A stretch of DNA of 64,000 nt from a bacterium (GTDB taxonomy: Bacteria > Vulcanimicrobiota > Vulcanimicrobiia > Vulcanimicrobiales > Vulcanimicrobiaceae), in NCBI GenBank assembly GCA_021794205.1, contig JAJYRH010000002.1, forward strand, positions 1 through 64,000, given 5' to 3'. The notes under the pieces are model-generated. The model saw only the letters and a list, made by a program, of their open reading frames with translations. It made no database searches and was not told where the DNA came from. This document shows, piece after piece, positions 1 through 7,523 of the stretch. The stretch's first letter is position 1. Each line of letters begins with the position of its first letter. A program made the position numbers and the translations under genes.

Positions 1-96
1 TTCAACTGGATCGAAGCCTGGTATAATCGCCAGCGCCTTCACTCGACGCTCGGCTATCTCAGCCCAGCCGCGTTCGAATTGAAGAAAGTATCTTAA
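1..96 (+). CDS. IS3-family transposase (OrfB), C-terminal fragment
   Basis: The first 31 codons of the window read through to a TAA and give the characteristic end of an IS3-type DDE transposase. It contains WYNRQRLHSTLGYLSP, the conserved segment just after the catalytic glutamate region in the integrase core (rve_3). The gene is cut by the window edge, so its start, its completeness and whether it is active cannot be judged. The following 30 bases look like the element's terminal repeat. Family assignment is confident from the motif alone; the subgroup is not resolved. Confidence 0.85.
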   Translation, partial: FNWIEAWYNRQRLHSTLGYLSPAAFELKKVS

Positions 97-126
97 CTTC
101 TTGTCCGCGAAACCTAATCAAGTCCA
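1..126 (+). mobile_element. Right end of an IS3-family insertion sequence
   Basis: The transposase tail stops at 96. Between about 101 and 126 lies TTGTCCGCGAAACC followed by AATCAAGTCCA, which resembles IS3-family terminal inverted repeats of the TGTCC...TCCA type. The left end is outside the window, so the repeat pair and any target-site duplication could not be compared. The exact right boundary is inferred. Confidence 0.6.
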
Positions 127-141
127 GTATCGAGGCGCGCG

Positions 142-1479
142 CTATTTGCGTACCGGGCTGGGGAAGACGCCGACGCTGCGCAATCCATTCGCGTCGACAC
201 TCCGCACCGCGAAGACGTAATCGTCGTAGCTAATCGGCAACGTCACCGTCGTTATGTCGCCGACCGGGCGCACGTGTTGCCAGGTCGCGGCGTCGGTTTT
301 GCGCCATAGGACCTCGTACGCCGTCGCGTCGGCCGCGCGACGCCAGCGCAGCGTCGTGGTATAGCCGAGGTGCGCGAGAACGATATGCACGTGCGTCGGT
401 GCCGCCGGCCCGAGGGCGAGCGTCGCCAGTGCCGCGACGTTGGCACGCGTCGATTGCGCGAGATAGCGCGGGTCGATGTACTGCGGCAGGTCGCCGTACT
501 GCACGCCGTGCTCGACGCGGACGTTTTGATGCTGGTGTTCGAGGACTTCGCTCGCCTCGGTGAAGCGAATCGCCGGATAGCCCATAGCTTGGAACGATTC
601 TTGGTCGCCTCCGCGGAGGAAACGATCGGCGCGGAAGATCTCCTGAATGTGGAGCGTCGGGAGATAGAGCTTATCGGTCGAAACGATAAAGCGCGCGAGT
701 TCTCGCGAAGGCGAGTCGTTCTCGGTACCGAGAAGATTGACCAATCGTGGTTTCGCGCCGGCGGGAAGCGCTTCGCTAAAAATGCGTAGCGTATGAAAAA
801 CGCTGCGGCCGTCGTGCGTCTTGGAATTGCCGACGATATCGTTGTTGAGATCCGCGAGGATGGGAGCGTGCTGGGCGGCCATCTCGTGCGCGAAGTGGTT
901 GGAACCCCAGAGCCCGAGTTCCTCGCCATCGAAACACGCGAAGATAATCGTGCCGCGGAAATGCGTGGCAGCCATCACGCGCGCCGCTTCGAGTACCGCC
1001 GAGGTGCCCGATGCGTTGTCGTCCGCTCCCGGCGCGACTCCAAGGCCGTCGGTGCAATTCCCATTGCAATCGTCGTAATGGCTCGACATGACGTAGATGC
1101 GCCCCGGTTCGGTGCCGCGCAACGTCGCGATCACGCTCGATTCGGTGACCGCGCGCGGAGTGAATTTGAGTTTCGGTTGGACGTAGGTGTCGAGTCGAAC
1201 CGTCATACGTCCGCCGGTCGTCGCGGCGATTTTCTTGAATTGAGCGACGAGCCAGTCGCGCGCGGCGAAGACGCCTTGCGTCTTCGTCGAATGGATCTCC
1301 GAAAAATCGTTGCGCGTGCGGAAGCCCACCAATCGCTCGTCGATCGCGCGCAGGTGCGATGCCGAGACGGCGCGCACCATGGCGAGGATGCGAGGATCGG
1401 GGGCGGGCGAAGCGGAGGGCGCGGCGGCGGTTGCGGTGACGGCAACGGCGGCGGCGAAAGCGATCGATCGTGCGAGCAT
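142..1479 (-). CDS. Secreted M28-family zinc aminopeptidase with C-terminal Fn3-like domain
   Basis: The product is about 445 aa. An N-terminal hydrophobic Ala-rich stretch (LARSIAFAAAVAVTATAAA) looks like a signal peptide. The M28 metal site is visible: SSHYDD supplies the first His/Asp, GADDNASG the bridging Asp, and FDGEELGLWGS the Glu pair. Further Asp (DLNNDIVG) and His (LEHQHQN) residues lie downstream. The last ~85 residues (RWRRAADATAYEVLWRK...) resemble a fibronectin type III module. The enzyme probably releases N-terminal residues from peptides in the periplasm or outside the cell. A GTG five codons upstream (1494) is an alternative start; ATG 1479 was preferred because it opens directly on the signal peptide. 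Substrate is unknown. Confidence 0.85.
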   Translation of the reverse strand: MLARSIAFAAAVAVTATAAAPSASPAPDPRILAMVRAVSASHLRAIDERLVGFRTRNDFSEIHSTKTQGVFAARDWLVAQFKKIAATTGGRMTVRLDTYVQPKLKFTPRAVTESSVIATLRGTEPGRIYVMSSHYDDCNGNCTDGLGVAPGADDNASGTSAVLEAARVMAATHFRGTIIFACFDGEELGLWGSNHFAHEMAAQHAPILADLNNDIVGNSKTHDGRSVFHTLRIFSEALPAGAKPRLVNLLGTENDSPSRELARFIVSTDKLYLPTLHIQEIFRADRFLRGGDQESFQAMGYPAIRFTEASEVLEHQHQNVRVEHGVQYGDLPQYIDPRYLAQSTRANVAALATLALGPAAPTHVHIVLAHLGYTTTLRWRRAADATAYEVLWRKTDAATWQHVRPVGDITTVTLPISYDDYVFAVRSVDANGLRSVGVFPSPVRK

Positions 1480-1498
1480 ATCGCAGACTTGCACCTCG

Positions 1499-1828
1499 CT
1501 GCGACAAATCCCGCAGCGCGGAGACCCGGTCGTTTACGTGCTGGAATGTGCCGACGGCGCACTCTACACGGGCTGGAGCAACGACCTCGCGCGCCGCGTT
1601 CGCGCCCACCTCCGCGGCCGCGGGGCGAAGGCGACGCGTCGGGCCCTGCCCGTGCGCTTGCATGCTTGGTGGCGCGCGGAATCTGCGAGCGGCGCTCGCT
1701 CGACCGAGGCGCGCTTCAAGCGGCTCTCGCGGGCCGAAAAGCTCACGGTGTTGCAAGCGGCGGAGGCCTTTGGGTATCGGGTCATCGAAACGCCCGCTGT
1801 ATCACGAGCCGTCCAGGGGGGAATTTCG
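1499..1828 (+). CDS. GIY-YIG nuclease domain (UPF0213/YhbQ-like), in frame with the cyclophilin
   Basis: The translation VVYVLECADGALYTGWSNDL followed by ARRVRAHLRGRGAKATR is a GIY-YIG endonuclease domain of the small YhbQ/UPF0213 type. It has the YV and YTGWS strands, the catalytic Arg, and a Glu further on (STEARFKRL). The frame has no stop before the next gene: it continues directly into the cyclophilin, whose own ATG is at 1829. No good ATG lies just upstream. CTG 1499 is possible, while ATGs at 1379 and 1388 would overlap the antisense peptidase signal-peptide region. The start is therefore unresolved, and the end at 1828 only marks the domain boundary. The product may be a GIY-YIG-cyclophilin fusion. 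Confidence 0.6.
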
Positions 1829-2317
1829 ATGGCCACGCCACCACAGGCCGAGGAGCGCGATGCGCTTCTCGAGACCGCACGTACGCACGTCGTTCGCATT
1901 AGCACGCCGAAGGGCGAGATGCGATTAGCGCTCGACGCCGACGCCGCACCGAACCACGCCGCAGCTTTCGTGAAACTCGTTCAAGCGGGTTTTTACGACG
2001 GCCTCACGTTCCATCGCGTGGAACCCGGTTTCGTCATTCAGGGCGGATGCCCCGACGGCGACGGCACCGGCGGCCCGGGCTATCGCCTGAAAGCCGAATT
2101 CAGTGCGCTCCCGCACCTCCGCGGCACGCTGGCGATGGCGCGCTCCTCGCATCCTGATTCGGCGGGCTCGCAGTTTTATATCTGTCTCGACGACGCGCGT
2201 TTTCTCGACGGACAGTACACGGTCTTCGGCCAGCTGATTGACGGCTTCGAGACGCTCGATGCGATTCGCCGCGGCGATACGATGACGAGCGTGACGATGG
2301 AACCGCGTACGCCCTAA
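1829..2317 (+). CDS. Cyclophilin-type peptidyl-prolyl cis-trans isomerase
   Basis: From the ATG at 1829, preceded by an AGGGGGGAA ribosome-binding site, the product is 162 aa, a normal length for a small bacterial cyclophilin. Diagnostic segments are FYDGLTFHRVEPGFVIQGG (with the catalytic Arg in FHR), GTGGPGY, GTLAMAR, SAGSQFYICL and LDGQYTVFGQ. It lacks a signal peptide, so it should act in the cytoplasm as a folding helper. The upstream GIY-YIG frame enters it without a stop, so a longer fused form is possible in addition to this one. Its stop overlaps the stop of the convergent ABC permease by a few bases. Confidence 0.9.
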   Translation: MATPPQAEERDALLETARTHVVRISTPKGEMRLALDADAAPNHAAAFVKLVQAGFYDGLTFHRVEPGFVIQGGCPDGDGTGGPGYRLKAEFSALPHLRGTLAMARSSHPDSAGSQFYICLDDARFLDGQYTVFGQLIDGFETLDAIRRGDTMTSVTMEPRTP

Positions 2318-3108
2318 GAGCCGGTCCCCTGGTAATGCCGGAGGCCGAGATTCCAGAACGCATACGAGAGCGCGGTCCAGAGAAGCCCGATCAGCGGCGT
2401 TAGAAGCCCGACCTCCGGGGAGAGCCCGAACGCCGCATCGTGCTTCCCGAGAAAATAACTCGCCGGGAAATAATTCATGAAGGCAAAGGGCAGCACGTAC
2501 GCGAGGACGATGCGTACTCCGCGCGTGTAGATGCTGATCGGATAGCGCGTGAAATCTTGCTCCAGCGACATCACGATCCAGCGCAGCGTATCGACGCGGA
2601 TGAGCCAAAATGAGAGCGCGGCGACGAAGAGCGAGATGCCGAGGTCGATGCCGGCGCCGCCGCAGAGCACGGCGGCGATCGTAAGAACCGTGAACGGCGT
2701 CACGTGGATGTCGGCGACGTGCGTCGCGATCGCGAGCGTGACGAGCCCGAGGATGAACCCGTCGGGAAAGGTGCGCGACGGGACGGTCAACACCTGAAAG
2801 AGCGTGTCGAACGGACGCACGAAGAAGCGGTCGAATCGCCCTTCGCGAATGTATTCGGGAACGGAGACAACGTTGAAAAACAGTGCGTTGTGCAGCTCGT
2901 GCGCCGTCATCCAGAGCGCGTAGAGGAAAAACATCTCGCGCAGGCTCCAGCCGTTCATCGACGGGAAACGCAACATCGTCACGGCGAGTGCGGCGAGTGC
3001 GGTGCCGTGATAGACGACGGTGAAAGCGAACCACATGAAGAAATCCGCGCGGTATTCCACGATCGTGAGGAGATTGATCTTCCAGTATTGCACGTACGCT
3101 GCGAGCAT
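2314..3108 (-). CDS. ABC-2 type (DUF990) transporter permease
   Basis: A 264-aa integral membrane protein with about six hydrophobic segments. It starts MLAAYVQYWKINLLTIVEYR and carries the REGRFDRFFVRPFD loop typical of the DUF990/ABC2_membrane_6 permease family. It is the last gene of a minus-strand operon with a second permease (stop only five bases upstream of this ATG), a beta-helix protein and the ATPase at 4660-5661. Such three-part systems are exporters or membrane-remodelling transporters; the substrate is not known. A longer frame reaches 3222, but those residues are Arg-rich and overlap the neighbour's 3' end, so the ATG at 3108 was chosen. Confidence 0.85.
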   Translation of the reverse strand: MLAAYVQYWKINLLTIVEYRADFFMWFAFTVVYHGTALAALAVTMLRFPSMNGWSLREMFFLYALWMTAHELHNALFFNVVSVPEYIREGRFDRFFVRPFDTLFQVLTVPSRTFPDGFILGLVTLAIATHVADIHVTPFTVLTIAAVLCGGAGIDLGISLFVAALSFWLIRVDTLRWIVMSLEQDFTRYPISIYTRGVRIVLAYVLPFAFMNYFPASYFLGKHDAAFGLSPEVGLLTPLIGLLWTALSYAFWNLGLRHYQGTGS

Positions 3109-3113
3109 CGCCA

Positions 3114-3908
3114 CTACCCTCCCTGCACGACGACGCGCCGCGACGCCGCGCGCCAGAGCAGGTAGGATGCGCCCGCCGTCACCGCGAGCCAGGTCGCTTG
3201 CACCGCGAGTGCGGCGGCCCATTTCGCGGGCGGAATGATTCCGACGTAAACGAGCAGCGGCGTCGAATAGATCGCGGCGAACGGTAACGCGAAGACCGCG
3301 CGGCCGAACCAGCCGGGAAAGAACGAGAGCGGGAGAATTTGACCGCTGAGCAAGTCGGAGATCCAGCGAACGATGAGTTGGAGGCCGAAGGTCTCGAGCG
3401 TCCAGAATGCAACCCCGTTCATCAAAAAGTTCACGAAGAAATTCACGCCGTATCCGAGCGCGAAAGAGCAGAAGAAGATCGCGAGGACCGGCAACGACGG
3501 CACGTCGATTCGGACCAATAGGAGCGCGAACAGCAGCGATGGGACGATCGCGGCGGCGTGGAGCAGTGTCTGGCCGATGCCGTCGCTAAAATACGCGAAC
3601 GGGACGACGATGGGTTTCATCAGGTCGACCGCGATGCCGCCTTCGCGGAGCTTCTCGCGAATGACGCGCGTCCCATCGACTTCGAGGACGAGCGACATCA
3701 AGAGCGCGACGGTGGTGTAGGTGACCATCGAATGCAGCGGGAGTCCCGTCGGCGCCGCGTTATGAGCGTAGAGCGCGGTCCAGAGCGAGCGCAGCAGATA
3801 GACGCGCAGCACCAACGAGCCGATCTCGGCGATCAGTTCGATGCGATAGGTCGCCTCGCGAGCGAACGCCTTGCGCGCGTACTCGATATAGGGGGCGAAC
3901 ATCGTCAC
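3114..3908 (-). CDS. ABC-2 type (DUF990) transporter permease, partner subunit
   Basis: A 264-aa membrane protein with six predicted transmembrane helices. The N-terminus MFAPYIEYARKAFAREATYR and the loop REKLREGGIAVDLMKP place it in the same ABC-2/DUF990 family as the next gene. The two permeases probably form a heterodimer driven by the ATPase at 4660-5661. ATG 3902 is an alternative start, two codons in. The coding end overlaps the upstream beta-helix gene by four bases, consistent with translational coupling across the operon. Confidence 0.85.
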   Translation of the reverse strand: MTMFAPYIEYARKAFAREATYRIELIAEIGSLVLRVYLLRSLWTALYAHNAAPTGLPLHSMVTYTTVALLMSLVLEVDGTRVIREKLREGGIAVDLMKPIVVPFAYFSDGIGQTLLHAAAIVPSLLFALLLVRIDVPSLPVLAIFFCSFALGYGVNFFVNFLMNGVAFWTLETFGLQLIVRWISDLLSGQILPLSFFPGWFGRAVFALPFAAIYSTPLLVYVGIIPPAKWAAALAVQATWLAVTAGASYLLWRAASRRVVVQGG

Positions 3909-4663
3909 GAAGGCGGGCGTTTTTTTGTCGCTTCCTTGCGGCGGTGCTCCATCTCCTGAAGCTCGAGCATCATCGCATTGACGACGCCGCCGACGTCGGC
4001 GACCTGTTGCCGGGGAGGCTCCTCGCCGGCCCTCCGTGCGACCGGCTTCGTGCTGCGCTCCGTGTCGGTGCGCGCGTCGCTCGCGTGAAATGCGCGTAAG
4101 AATTTTGAATACGCGGCGGCGGCCTTCGCACGCGCGTCGGAGCCCGCTTCGATATTAAAAACATTCTCGAAGAAGTCGAGTCGTTGTGCGACCTCTGCGG
4201 CCTTCTCGGGGGGGAAAATTGCGGCGGGGTTGCCGGCGGCGATGTGCTGCATCGGGACGCTCGCGCCGCGGGCGAGCCGCGCGTTGACGTGCAGGATCGC
4301 GCCGAGTGCCACCCCGCTCCCGCTCTCCATATGGGCGCCGTTAAAAACGCGGGCCCCCGATGCGATAAAGCAGCCGTCGTCGATCCGCGCGCCGACGACG
4401 TACGCTCCGGGGCCGACGATGCAATCCTTGCCGATCCGCGTCGGAAATTGTATGGCTTTCCCGCCGCTGCTTTTCACGACGGCGTTCTCCATAATCACCG
4501 AGCGCGCGCCGATCTCTAACGGAGCGCCTTCCGCAGTGAGGACCGCCCCATGAAGGATCGCGCATTCGGGGCCGACGATTACTTTGCCCGAAATGACCGC
4601 GCTCGGCGCGACGTACGCACTGGAATGAATCTTCGGCTTCGCTCCGCCGCTGCTGAAAATCAT
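3905..4663 (-). CDS. Left-handed beta-helix protein, gamma-carbonic-anhydrase/acyltransferase-like
   Basis: A 252-aa protein. Residues ~10-165 carry hexapeptide-type turns (IHSSAYVAPSAVISGKVIVG, CAILHGAV, CIVGPGAYVVGARI, GVALGAILH) of a trimeric left-handed beta-helix as in gamma-carbonic anhydrase-like (YrdA/PaaY) proteins. Residues ~180-252 form a charged, probably helical tail. ILHGAV could supply one zinc-site His, but the usual HxxxxH pair is not clearly conserved, so enzymatic zinc binding is uncertain. It overlaps the ATPase gene upstream and the permease gene downstream by four bases each, so it is embedded in the exporter operon. This is unusual and suggests a dedicated role there. 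Confidence 0.75.
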   Translation of the reverse strand: MIFSSGGAKPKIHSSAYVAPSAVISGKVIVGPECAILHGAVLTAEGAPLEIGARSVIMENAVVKSSGGKAIQFPTRIGKDCIVGPGAYVVGARIDDGCFIASGARVFNGAHMESGSGVALGAILHVNARLARGASVPMQHIAAGNPAAIFPPEKAAEVAQRLDFFENVFNIEAGSDARAKAAAAYSKFLRAFHASDARTDTERSTKPVARRAGEEPPRQQVADVGGVVNAMMLELQEMEHRRKEATKKRPPS

Positions 4664-5661
4664 GCGCTTCGTTCCTCCCCCGCATATCCTTGCGTGTAGA
4701 TGTGTCGGATGATCCCTTCGAGCTCCGGTTCTTCGATGGCGATATCTTCCACGCTGTACCGATCGCTGACTTCGCGCACCAAACGGTCGACGCGTTGGGT
4801 CGCGCGGTCGAAAACAAAACGCGCGGTCAGTCCCTCGAGGCTCTCGAGCCGCGCACCGGGAATCGCCGGCGCCGAGGTGGTTTCGGTAAAGCGTACGACG
4901 AGCGTGCGCTCGCGCCCGTATTCATTCTTGATGCGTTCGATCGGCCCGTCGAAGATCGCGCGCCCGTGGTCGATGAGGACGATGCGTCGGCAGAGGCGCT
5001 CCACGTCGGCGAGGTCGTGCGTGGTGAGGACGATCGTCGTTCCCTGTTCGCGATTGACGCGGGAAACGAACGTCCGGATCGCCTCTTTCGCGACGACGTC
5101 GAGCCCGATGGTCGGCTCGTCGAGGTAGAGAATCGGTGGTTCGTGCAGCATCGCCGCGGCGAAGTCGCCGCGCATGCGTTGCCCCAACGAGAGTTGGCGG
5201 ACCGGGGTGCGCAGGAAATCGCCCATCTCCAGCAATTCGACGAAGGCGTCGAGCGAACGTCGATAGCGATCCTGCGGGATGCCGTAGATCGCGCGCAGCA
5301 ATTCGAACGAATCGACGAGCGGAAGATCCCAGTAGAGCTGCGTCCGCTGCCCGAAGACGACGCCGATATTGCGCGCGTTCTCCCGGCGCTTGCGGTGGGG
5401 AACGATCCCGGCGACCTCAACCTCGCCGCCGCTGGGAACCAGGATGCCGGTCAGCATTTTAATGGTGGTCGATTTCCCGGCGCCGTTGGGGCCGATGTAG
5501 CCGATAAACTCGCCGCGCTCGATCTCCATCGAGAGGCCGGTGACGGCGACTCGATCTTCGTAGACGGGTGAGAAGAGGCCCCGAAGCGCGCCGAGCGCCC
5601 CCGGAAAGCGCTTCGCGCTTCGGAAAACTTTGCGGAGATCGCGCGTTACGATGAGCGGCAC
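4660..5661 (-). CDS. ABC-2 exporter ATP-binding protein
   Basis: A 333-aa ABC ATPase. The Walker A is GPNGAGKST, the Q-loop lies near VVFGQRTQLYWDLP, the signature is LSLGQRMRGD, Walker B is ILYLDEPTIGLD, and the switch His is in TTHDLADVE. The QRTQLYWDLP segment and the ~80-residue C-terminal extension are typical of the NatA-like ATPases that pair with DUF990 permeases. It is the first gene of the four-gene minus-strand operon (ATPase, beta-helix protein, permease, permease), all joined by four-base overlaps or a five-base gap. It should power export by the two permeases. No substrate can be inferred. Confidence 0.92.
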   Translation of the reverse strand: MPLIVTRDLRKVFRSAKRFPGALGALRGLFSPVYEDRVAVTGLSMEIERGEFIGYIGPNGAGKSTTIKMLTGILVPSGGEVEVAGIVPHRKRRENARNIGVVFGQRTQLYWDLPLVDSFELLRAIYGIPQDRYRRSLDAFVELLEMGDFLRTPVRQLSLGQRMRGDFAAAMLHEPPILYLDEPTIGLDVVAKEAIRTFVSRVNREQGTTIVLTTHDLADVERLCRRIVLIDHGRAIFDGPIERIKNEYGRERTLVVRFTETTSAPAIPGARLESLEGLTARFVFDRATQRVDRLVREVSDRYSVEDIAIEEPELEGIIRHIYTQGYAGEERSA

Positions 5662-5712
5662 GCGGGCGTTCTTCGCCGCTCTCGCGCCGGCCGCCCTCGC
5701 CGCGACGGGGAT

Positions 5713-5745
5713 AAAAAAACGAGCCGCGGGGGGCGGCTCGTTTTC
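5713..5745 (-). terminator. Rho-independent terminator of the histone-like gene
   Basis: AAAACGAGCCGC, a short G-rich loop, then GCGGCTCGTTTT form a 12-bp perfect stem. On the minus strand the stem is followed by a run of T (complement of AAAAAAA at 5713-5719). It sits about 20 bases past the stop of the Lys-rich gene at 5767-6111 and before the ATPase start. The plus-strand T run is short, so it acts mainly on minus-strand transcripts. Confidence 0.85.
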
Positions 5746-5766
5746 TCGGCAAACAAAAACGCCGGA

Positions 5767-6111
5767 TTAGGCGGCTGCCTTTTTCCGACGTGCTGTCGCT
5801 TTGCGTGCGCGCGGCTTGCTCACTTTGCGAGCTACCTTACGGGTCGCGCGTTTTGCGGTCTTGCGCTTCGTGGTCTTGCGCTTCGCGGTGCTGCGCTTCG
5901 CCGTTTTGCGCTTCGCAGTCTTGCGTTTTGCCGTCTTGCGAGCCGGGCGCTTCGCTGCCTTGCGGCGGGTGGTCTTCTTGCGCGCGGTGGCCTTTCGGGC
6001 GGTCTTCTTGCGCGTCGCCTTCTTACGGGCGGGCGCTTTACGGGCCGCTTTTTTTGGAGCGGCTTTCTTGGCGGCACGTTTCGGTGCGGCCTTGGTCTTC
6101 TTTACAGCCAT
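5767..6111 (-). CDS. Histone H1-like Lys/Ala/Arg-rich DNA-binding protein
   Basis: A 114-aa protein made almost entirely of Lys, Arg, Ala and Thr (MAVKKTKAAPKRAAKKAAP at the start), with central tandem pentads of the AKRKT type. It has no hydrophobic core. Composition and length match bacterial histone H1-like or AlgP-like tails that bind DNA non-specifically and compact the nucleoid. The gene stands alone, with a strong-looking promoter at 6164-6192, a palindrome in its 5' leader and its own terminator. The function is inferred from composition only; low-complexity proteins are poorly resolved by homology. Confidence 0.8.
   Translation of the reverse strand: MAVKKTKAAPKRAAKKAAPKKAARKAPARKKATRKKTARKATARKKTTRRKAAKRPARKTAKRKTAKRKTAKRSTAKRKTTKRKTAKRATRKVARKVSKPRARKATARRKKAAA
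5855..5945. repeat. Tandem ~15-bp repeats encoding AKRKT pentads
   Basis: Within the histone-like gene the plus strand repeats units of the form TCTTGCGCTTCG plus a few variable bases about six times. Each 15-bp unit encodes five residues on the minus strand. Such arrays expand or contract by slippage, so length may vary between strains. Confidence 0.75.
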
Positions 6112-6134
6112 CGTTCTTGTACGATGTCCTTTCT

Positions 6135-6150
6135 CCGGTCGTGCGACCGG
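6135..6150. promoter_or_regulatory. Palindrome in the leader of the histone-like gene
   Basis: CCGGTCG TG CGACCGG is a perfect inverted repeat lying between the predicted -10 (6164-6169) and the ATG at 6111 of the minus-strand histone-like gene. It could be an operator or an mRNA hairpin that affects translation. Nothing in the sequence tells which. Confidence 0.45.
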
Positions 6151-6163
6151 GGTTATTGCCTTC

Positions 6164-6192
6164 CTTATACTCGATGCAGGATTTTAATGCAA
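6164..6192 (-). promoter_or_regulatory. Sigma70-like promoter for the histone-like gene
   Basis: On the minus strand TTGCAT (6187-6192) is followed by a 17-base spacer and TATAAG (6164-6169), close to the sigma70 consensus at ideal spacing. The ATG lies about 50 bases downstream. This is the clearest housekeeping-type promoter seen in the window. Confidence 0.7.
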
Positions 6193-6278
6193 GTTTTGTC
6201 GCATCGGCGGGCGAAGTGGCCTCGCCGCCGCGTCTCGCTGCGCGGTTCGCACCTCCGTTCCGAAAGGCTCGTACGACC

Positions 6279-7058
6279 ATGCATCTCGCCGTCAACGATA
6301 TCGAACTCTACGCCGAGATCCGAGGCGAGGGCGAAGCCGTCGTACTGCTCCACGGTTTCCCGTTGACGCATAGCATTTGGGAGGCGACGGCGGCTTCGCT
6401 CGCGCGCGAGTATCGCGTCGTCGCTCCCGACCTGCGCGGAATGGGGGAGTCGGGGCTCTCCGCGGGGCCGTATCTCATGGAGCAACTCGCAGGTGATATC
6501 GCGGCGATGCTCGATGCGCTGGGAATCGAACGCGCAACGTTCGTCGGACACTCGCTCGGCGGCTACGTCGCACTCGCCTTCGCACGGATGTACGATGCGC
6601 GCGTCGCGCGCTTGGCGTTGGTAACGAGCCGGCTCGGATCCGACACGCCCGAGATCGCGCGGTCGCGTCGCGATCTCGCAGCGTGCGTCGAAGCGGAGAA
6701 CTCCGTCGATGTCGTGCTCGATGCGATGTTGCCGCGTTTGGTGGCTCCCGCAAAAGCCGACGCGCTCGCCCAGATGCTGCGCGATATCGCTCGAAAGAAC
6801 AACCCGGCGGGGCTCGCGGCGATGCTGCGCGGCATGGCGATGCGCGACGACGCACACGACATCGCCGCCGAACTCTCGATGCCGGTGAGCGTTGTTGCCG
6901 GTGGCGAGGATCGCGCGATCTCGCTCGATGAAGCGCGCGATTCCGCGACGAGTTTTCCCGACGCCGACCTCGTCATATTCGAAGGGGTCGGCCACCTACC
7001 GATGCTCGAGGATCCCGCCGGGTTGGAGCGGGCTCTTCGGGCGCTCCTCGCTCGGTAA
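6279..7058 (+). CDS. Alpha/beta-fold hydrolase
   Basis: A 259-aa cytoplasmic hydrolase. The oxyanion region is LLHGFPLTHSIW, the nucleophile elbow is FVGHSLGG (catalytic Ser at about residue 93), the acid is probably in the VVAGGEDRAIS segment, and the catalytic His is in GVGHLPMLEDP near the C-terminus. The pattern matches the 3-oxoadipate enol-lactonase/esterase branch of the superfamily, but the substrate cannot be read from sequence. The ATG at 6279 begins the conserved domain (MHLAVNDIELY). The frame stays open upstream only antisense to the histone-like gene and was trimmed. Confidence 0.88.
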   Translation: MHLAVNDIELYAEIRGEGEAVVLLHGFPLTHSIWEATAASLAREYRVVAPDLRGMGESGLSAGPYLMEQLAGDIAAMLDALGIERATFVGHSLGGYVALAFARMYDARVARLALVTSRLGSDTPEIARSRRDLAACVEAENSVDVVLDAMLPRLVAPAKADALAQMLRDIARKNNPAGLAAMLRGMAMRDDAHDIAAELSMPVSVVAGGEDRAISLDEARDSATSFPDADLVIFEGVGHLPMLEDPAGLERALRALLAR

Positions 7059-7079
7059 GCGAACGAGGCTTGGGCTCGC

Positions 7080-7268
7080 TTACCGCAGCGTAGGGAGGCG
7101 TCCCGAGCGGATCAGGGTCCGCCAGATCATGAGCGCGCCGAGGACGACGGCGGCAAGGATCGCCGCTACGATCGCCACCTTTAAAAGAGCGAACGCGACG
7201 ATCACGGCAATGAAGAGGGCCGCGATGCCGATGGTGAGGCGCAGGTAGAGGGCGAGGGTCGGGTTCAT
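7080..7268 (-). CDS. Small membrane protein, two hydrophobic segments
   Basis: A 62-aa product that is almost entirely hydrophobic from residue 8 to 48 (LRLTIGIAALFIAVIVAFAL and a second Ala/Val-rich stretch), ending in basic residues. It has a GGAG ribosome-binding site seven bases before its ATG. It is convergent with the hydrolase gene. No family is recognised; its role is unknown. Confidence 0.6.
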   Translation of the reverse strand: MNPTLALYLRLTIGIAALFIAVIVAFALLKVAIVAAILAAVVLGALMIWRTLIRSGRLPTLR

Positions 7269-7367
7269 AGAGGAGTCTCCTTGACTTAAGAACCGAATTC
7301 CCCGGAAGGGGCTTGAAGGTTCACGTCGATTTACCGATACTATACAGGCAAAGTTTCGGGAGGTCTT

Positions 7368-7523
7368 ATGGATATCGCTGCTCTTTCAAGTGCTGCCTCC
7401 GGCTCGGTCGGGGCGGCCATCAATGTCTCATTGCTCAAAGCGACGCAAAACCTCGACCAAAGCGAGGCCGCGCTTCTTTTCGCTTCGATCGGCCTCGGCC
7501 AATCCGTGAATGCCCTTGCGTAG
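7368..7523 (+). CDS. YjfB-like small protein (putative motility family)
   Basis: A 51-residue product beginning MDIAALSSAASGSVGAAI and continuing NVSLLKATQNLDQSEAALL. It fits the YjfB family (PF14070), short helical proteins named after Bacillus YjfB and tentatively linked to motility. GGGAGG precedes the ATG at good spacing. The 3' end overlaps the next gene's start by 14 bases, implying coupled translation. The family link is from pattern recognition over a short sequence, so it is moderately certain; the biochemical role is unknown. Confidence 0.65.
   Translation: MDIAALSSAASGSVGAAINVSLLKATQNLDQSEAALLFASIGLGQSVNALA

Noticed and set aside
776-1756. Long Arg-rich minus-strand frame overlapping the M28 peptidase
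   Set aside because: Composition is that of an out-of-frame shadow of GC-rich DNA; the peptidase has all catalytic motifs in the other frame.
5801-6187. Plus-strand open frame rich in Leu, Arg, Val and Phe
   Set aside because: It is the antisense of the Lys/Ala repeat gene; the minus-strand product has a promoter, terminator and known composition type.
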